Shown: positions 63,066-64,000 of the stretch, in pieces
How positions within the stretch are numbered: position 1 is the stretch's first letter
How the letters are laid out: every line of letters starts with the position of its first letter
Origin: Pseudomonadota bacterium
Lineage (GTDB): Bacteria; Pseudomonadota; Gammaproteobacteria; Burkholderiales; Burkholderiaceae_C
Direction of reading: 5' to 3'
Assembly: GCA_023418355.1 (NCBI GenBank)
Contig: JAEZZU010000337.1
Coordinates: 1-64,000 of the forward strand
DNA: 64,000 bases
Notes under the pieces: model-generated
What the model saw: the letters and a program-made list of their open reading frames with translations, nothing else
Told to the model about the DNA's origin: nothing
The model's database searches: none
Made by a program: the position numbers and the translations under genes

Positions 63066-64000
63066 ATGAGTTTGATCCAGCCCCTGCCCCCCGGCCCGCT
63101 TGACATCGTTGGAGACGTCCATGGCGAGCTGCAGGCGCTGCTGGATCTGCTGCACCACCTGGGCTATGACGAAGATGGCCAGCATCCGCAATCGCGCACC
63201 CTGGTGTTTGTGGGTGACTTTGTAGACCGAGGGCCTGACAGCCCCGGCGTGGTCGGCGTGGTGCAGCGCCTGGTGGAATCCGGTAACGCCCGGGCCATTG
63301 CAGGCAACCATGAGATCAACCTGCTGCGTCACGATGCCAAGGACGGTGCCGGCTGGTTTTTTGACGAACGGCTGGACAGCGACCTGCGCAAATACCGCCA
63401 GTTCGCCCGCGCCACCACCACGCTGCAGCGCGCGCGCATTGAAAGCTTTCTGAACAGCCTGCCTCTGGGGCTGGAACGTGAAGATCTGCGCGTCATTCAC
63501 GCCGCATGGCATGGCCCGGACATTGCCAGGGCGCGCACCATGGCGCTGGGCAGCGCGCGCGCGGAATACGACCACTGGGAAGCACAGGCCGCGCAGATGG
63601 CCGCAGAGCGCCGCATTGCCGAGCGCATGGCCGAAGAAAAAAACCGCTGGCCGCACAGCCTGGAAGATGGGGAACTCCACCCACCATTCCTGCAGGCACA
63701 CTGTGACAACGAGCTCAACAAGGCTCTGGTCAACCCGCTCAAGGTGCTGACCTGCGGCCTGGAGCGCCAGGCACGTGCGCCATTCTTTGCGGGCAACAAG
63801 TGGCGCTTTGTCGAACGCATGGCCTGGTGGAACCAGTATGCAGACGCCACGCCAGTGGTCATGGGACATTACTGGCGCTCCACCCTGCCTCACCAGAGCA
63901 CGCAGGAAGGACTGTTTCGCGACATCAGCCCCTACGCCTGGCACGGCCAGCTGGGCAATGTGTTCTGTGTGGACTACTCCGTCGGCGCACGCGCCCAGGC
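63066..64000 (+). CDS. Metallophosphoesterase (PPP-type), cut by the right window edge
   Basis: At least 311 residues of a calcineurin-like phosphoesterase with metal-binding motifs GDVHGELQ (about 16), GDFVDRGPDS (about 49) and GNHEINLL (about 79), plus a later histidine in VVMGHYWRS. It resembles bacterial Ser/Thr phosphatase or diadenosine-tetraphosphatase-like enzymes; the substrate is not evident. The reading frame is still open at the end of the window. Confidence 0.82.
   Translation, partial: MSLIQPLPPGPLDIVGDVHGELQALLDLLHHLGYDEDGQHPQSRTLVFVGDFVDRGPDSPGVVGVVQRLVESGNARAIAGNHEINLLRHDAKDGAGWFFDERLDSDLRKYRQFARATTTLQRARIESFLNSLPLGLEREDLRVIHAAWHGPDIARARTMALGSARAEYDHWEAQAAQMAAERRIAERMAEEKNRWPHSLEDGELHPPFLQAHCDNELNKALVNPLKVLTCGLERQARAPFFAGNKWRFVERMAWWNQYADATPVVMGHYWRSTLPHQSTQEGLFRDISPYAWHGQLGNVFCVDYSVGARAQ

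Noticed and set aside
1..64000. CRISPR arrays, rRNA and tRNA genes
   Set aside because: No regularly spaced repeats and no rRNA or tRNA cloverleaf signature were noticed on either strand, including at the island ends.

Overview
The window reads as a chromosomal segment of a GC-rich betaproteobacterium, most likely Burkholderiales/Comamonadaceae. This is inferred from codon use, the thyA-folA neighbourhood and the aryl-polyene gene order, not from any rRNA. It has a conserved housekeeping and aryl-polyene half (1-28.5 kb), a foreign island of about 33 kb (28.95-61.85 kb) splitting the host thymidylate synthase gene, and the return of the host chromosome (61.85-64 kb).

Housekeeping (1-9.7 kb): a leader and promoter for a gene leaving the window on the left, a CBS-pair protein, a MetY-type sulfhydrylase, an alpha/beta hydrolase, a long-chain acyl-CoA ligase, a YihY/BrkB membrane protein, a DUF2069 protein coupled to a GlcD-type FAD dehydrogenase, and a small lipoprotein.

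Aryl polyene (APE) cluster (9.9-28.0 kb, all minus strand, most genes overlapping): a chain-length-factor-like protein, acyltransferases, two acyl carrier proteins, an adenylation/dehydratase fusion, a glycosyltransferase, an aromatic amino acid lyase, a thioesterase, a LolA-like carrier, an MMPL exporter fused in frame to a FAD oxidoreductase, a DUF3261 lipoprotein, two ketosynthases, a dehydratase, a ketoreductase, a small secreted protein and a phosphopantetheinyl transferase. Together they should make, decorate and export an aryl-polyene pigment to the outer membrane.

Island (28.95-61.85 kb): the host thyA is cut immediately after its catalytic Cys-His codons. The island ends in a 9-bp inverted repeat (TTTTGTGAT) next to two different 6-bp cores that are synonymous versions of the same thyA codons, and it carries a complete replacement thyA just inside its left end. 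Its middle holds an AT-rich four-gene recombinase operon: one degenerate and two apparently intact tyrosine recombinases plus a small coiled-coil protein. To the left lie an HNH nuclease, a RecB-like nuclease/helicase, an RmuC protein, a small DUF4258-like protein and a divergent WYL regulator with a palindromic operator candidate. To the right lies a minus-strand operon of a DEAD-helicase/DUF1998/nuclease giant, a SNF2 helicase, an Eco57I-type methylase, a DUF262-HNH protein and a second HNH nuclease. This resembles DISARM but has a different architecture. At the right end are a HAD-like protein and an XRE regulator/unknown gene pair sharing a perfect 44-bp palindrome.

The best candidates for an undescribed system are the DISARM-like five-gene operon with a fused nuclease and a type IV-like DUF262/HNH tail, the RecB-nuclease/RmuC/WYL module, and the recombinase module that appears to target the thyA active-site codons while restoring ThyA.
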